From Spisula solida (Eukaryota; Mollusca; Bivalvia; Venerida; Mactridae), in contig OX365956.1 of the NCBI GenBank assembly GCA_947247005.1, forward strand, positions 1,309,501 through 1,373,500: a DNA stretch of 64,000 nt, read 5' to 3'. Below the pieces are notes generated by a model that saw nothing but the letters and a program-made list of their open reading frames with translations, searched no databases and was not told where the DNA came from. Made by a program: the position numbers and the translations under genes. Shown one piece after another: positions 62,867 through 64,000 of the stretch. How positions within the stretch are numbered: the first letter of the stretch is position 1; the number at the start of each line of letters is the position of its first letter.

Positions 62867-64000
62867 TTTCTATTTCGATTCTAAATACGATAATATCCCG
62901 CACTATTTAACTGCGCGCTTTCTATTTTCATCCATTTTACATTGAACATAATTCCACACTGAAATTGAGTGGCTTATAAGCTGGTACAATTACCTCCCTC
63001 GTTAATGAAAACGACCTACGTAATTTTCTGAAGGAAATTACACATTTTAAACATTGAAACAATTTTAAAAACGCGAGTATAGGGTATCCATTTCATGAAA
63101 AATATAAATGAATTATCAGAAGTTTTAATGAAACTTAGTTTCATGAGTATATTGCATTTTCTAAAAATAGATGCATCATAGCTGTAACACTGGATTCTCG
63201 TGCAACTTGTCTTGCCATCGCGACTCGTAGAAAATTTTACTATAAAGTTTACGTTCATTCATTCATAAATATGTCACGTGATCCGGGGCGTAAATAGTAA
63301 CAGCCAATTTGAGAGGTATGTTTTATGGGGGTAATAATACATGCTCTTGGTTGCACTATGTTTATAGGGATTAATCCGCAGACCGTGTTAGAATAATAAT
63401 TAAGTAACTTGGTATAGCAATGATTCGTGTGTGTATGCAATATATTCCCGTGACTCTCAAATAGATCAAACACTCTTCTTTAACTACAACGTAACATTAA
63501 CACAGTCACTCAATTACATACATAATAAGTGTATAATAATTAACCTAATTACGACACAATTTTAATGTTTGAAATGGGAATAACTCGGCCTTGACTGAGA
63601 ACGTATAATTTCACACGTTTTTCTCCATACATGATACAAGTAACATACATTTGTTGTACAATATAAACATATTTATTCAAAAACACAACTCCAAGCCCCA
63701 ATCTTAACGCATTTAATGCAAACTTATCAATATCAATGAAATCATATCTTCGCTCCTGCTTATTGCATTATCTTTCAATTGTTTTTACCCAAGTCTGCGT
63801 CACATATCCGATAAGGGAGGTAACTCTGCACGCACGATAATCGCTTAATTGAAAGGGTGTATCAATAGTTAAGCATATAAAGTAAATTTTCAATCCCACA
63901 ATTCTAGAGAATGAGTGACAAAGTGTGTGAGTGACAAATGAAATATATGAGTTACAGTGAATGACAGAGAGAGTGTAGTAAGTGACATAGAAAGTGTGTG
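62867..64000. other. Right end, no gene seen
   Basis: AT-rich. 'ttacctccct' at 62991 and 'agggaggtaa' at 63815 face each other as possible ends of an ~830-bp MITE, a motif common in bivalve repeats. The last ~90 bp are a loose 'gagtgaca'-rich simple repeat that runs off the edge. Confidence 0.35.

Overview
The window is eukaryotic nuclear DNA. It has long introns with GT..AG junctions, tRNA-derived SINEs, dense MITEs and no prokaryote-style gene packing. The interspersed repeats built on 'taggtcaaatcatagaaaaa' (ending in 'gggccctttgggccctcttg') and the 'tatgcccc...gggggcata' family look like those of bivalve molluscs, so a bivalve is the best guess. That guess rests on repeat style and gene content, not on a database match. 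All exon models were built by hand from splice sites and reading-frame phase.

Three multi-exon genes can be supported. (1) On the + strand, 3070-29405, six coding exons keep frame at every junction and give a 1185-residue protein: a titin-like Ig domain, a DZIP3-type HEPN domain with an intact R-x4-H ribonuclease motif, a NACHT NTPase with Walker A and B, and degenerate leucine-rich repeats. It reads as a cytosolic NLR-like immune receptor. Its introns are packed with repeats, including a 2.15-kb 43/44-bp minisatellite just after exon 1, a hAT-like element with a younger MITE nested in it, and many copies of repeat family A, one of which supplies the splice donor of exon 5. (2) On the + strand, 32772-46344, thirteen coding exons give a 753-residue protein: a basic N-terminal module, an acidic segment, a zinc ribbon and an RNase-H-fold transposase-like core (D400, D468, D489-x2-H492, E619). 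It may be a domesticated transposase of the D(2)H group. (3) On the - strand, 55429-50067, at least four coding exons give an RG/RS-rich segment followed by a zinc-binding domain like the cytoplasmic C-terminus of P2X7, without a channel domain. Its 5' end is not resolved.

Between genes 1 and 2 lies a broken ULP1-like protease/PHD relic (- strand) next to a 340-bp cluster of CGTCACGG motifs. The right-hand part (56-64 kb) has no supportable protein gene. It holds a 1.35-kb inverted-repeat element that carries a piece of 18S rDNA and probably its 5' spacer, a pogo/Tc1-like MITE, one of two copies of a two-module MITE, and a 110-bp palindrome. At the left end (0.5-1.8 kb) lie a hAT-like element and the 3' end of a LINE.

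The most interesting points are the Ig-HEPN-NACHT-LRR receptor with its nuclease motif split by an intron, a ~430-bp foldback just after its stop codon, a repeat copy sitting exactly on a splice donor, the intron-rich transposase-like gene, and the rDNA-carrying foldback element.
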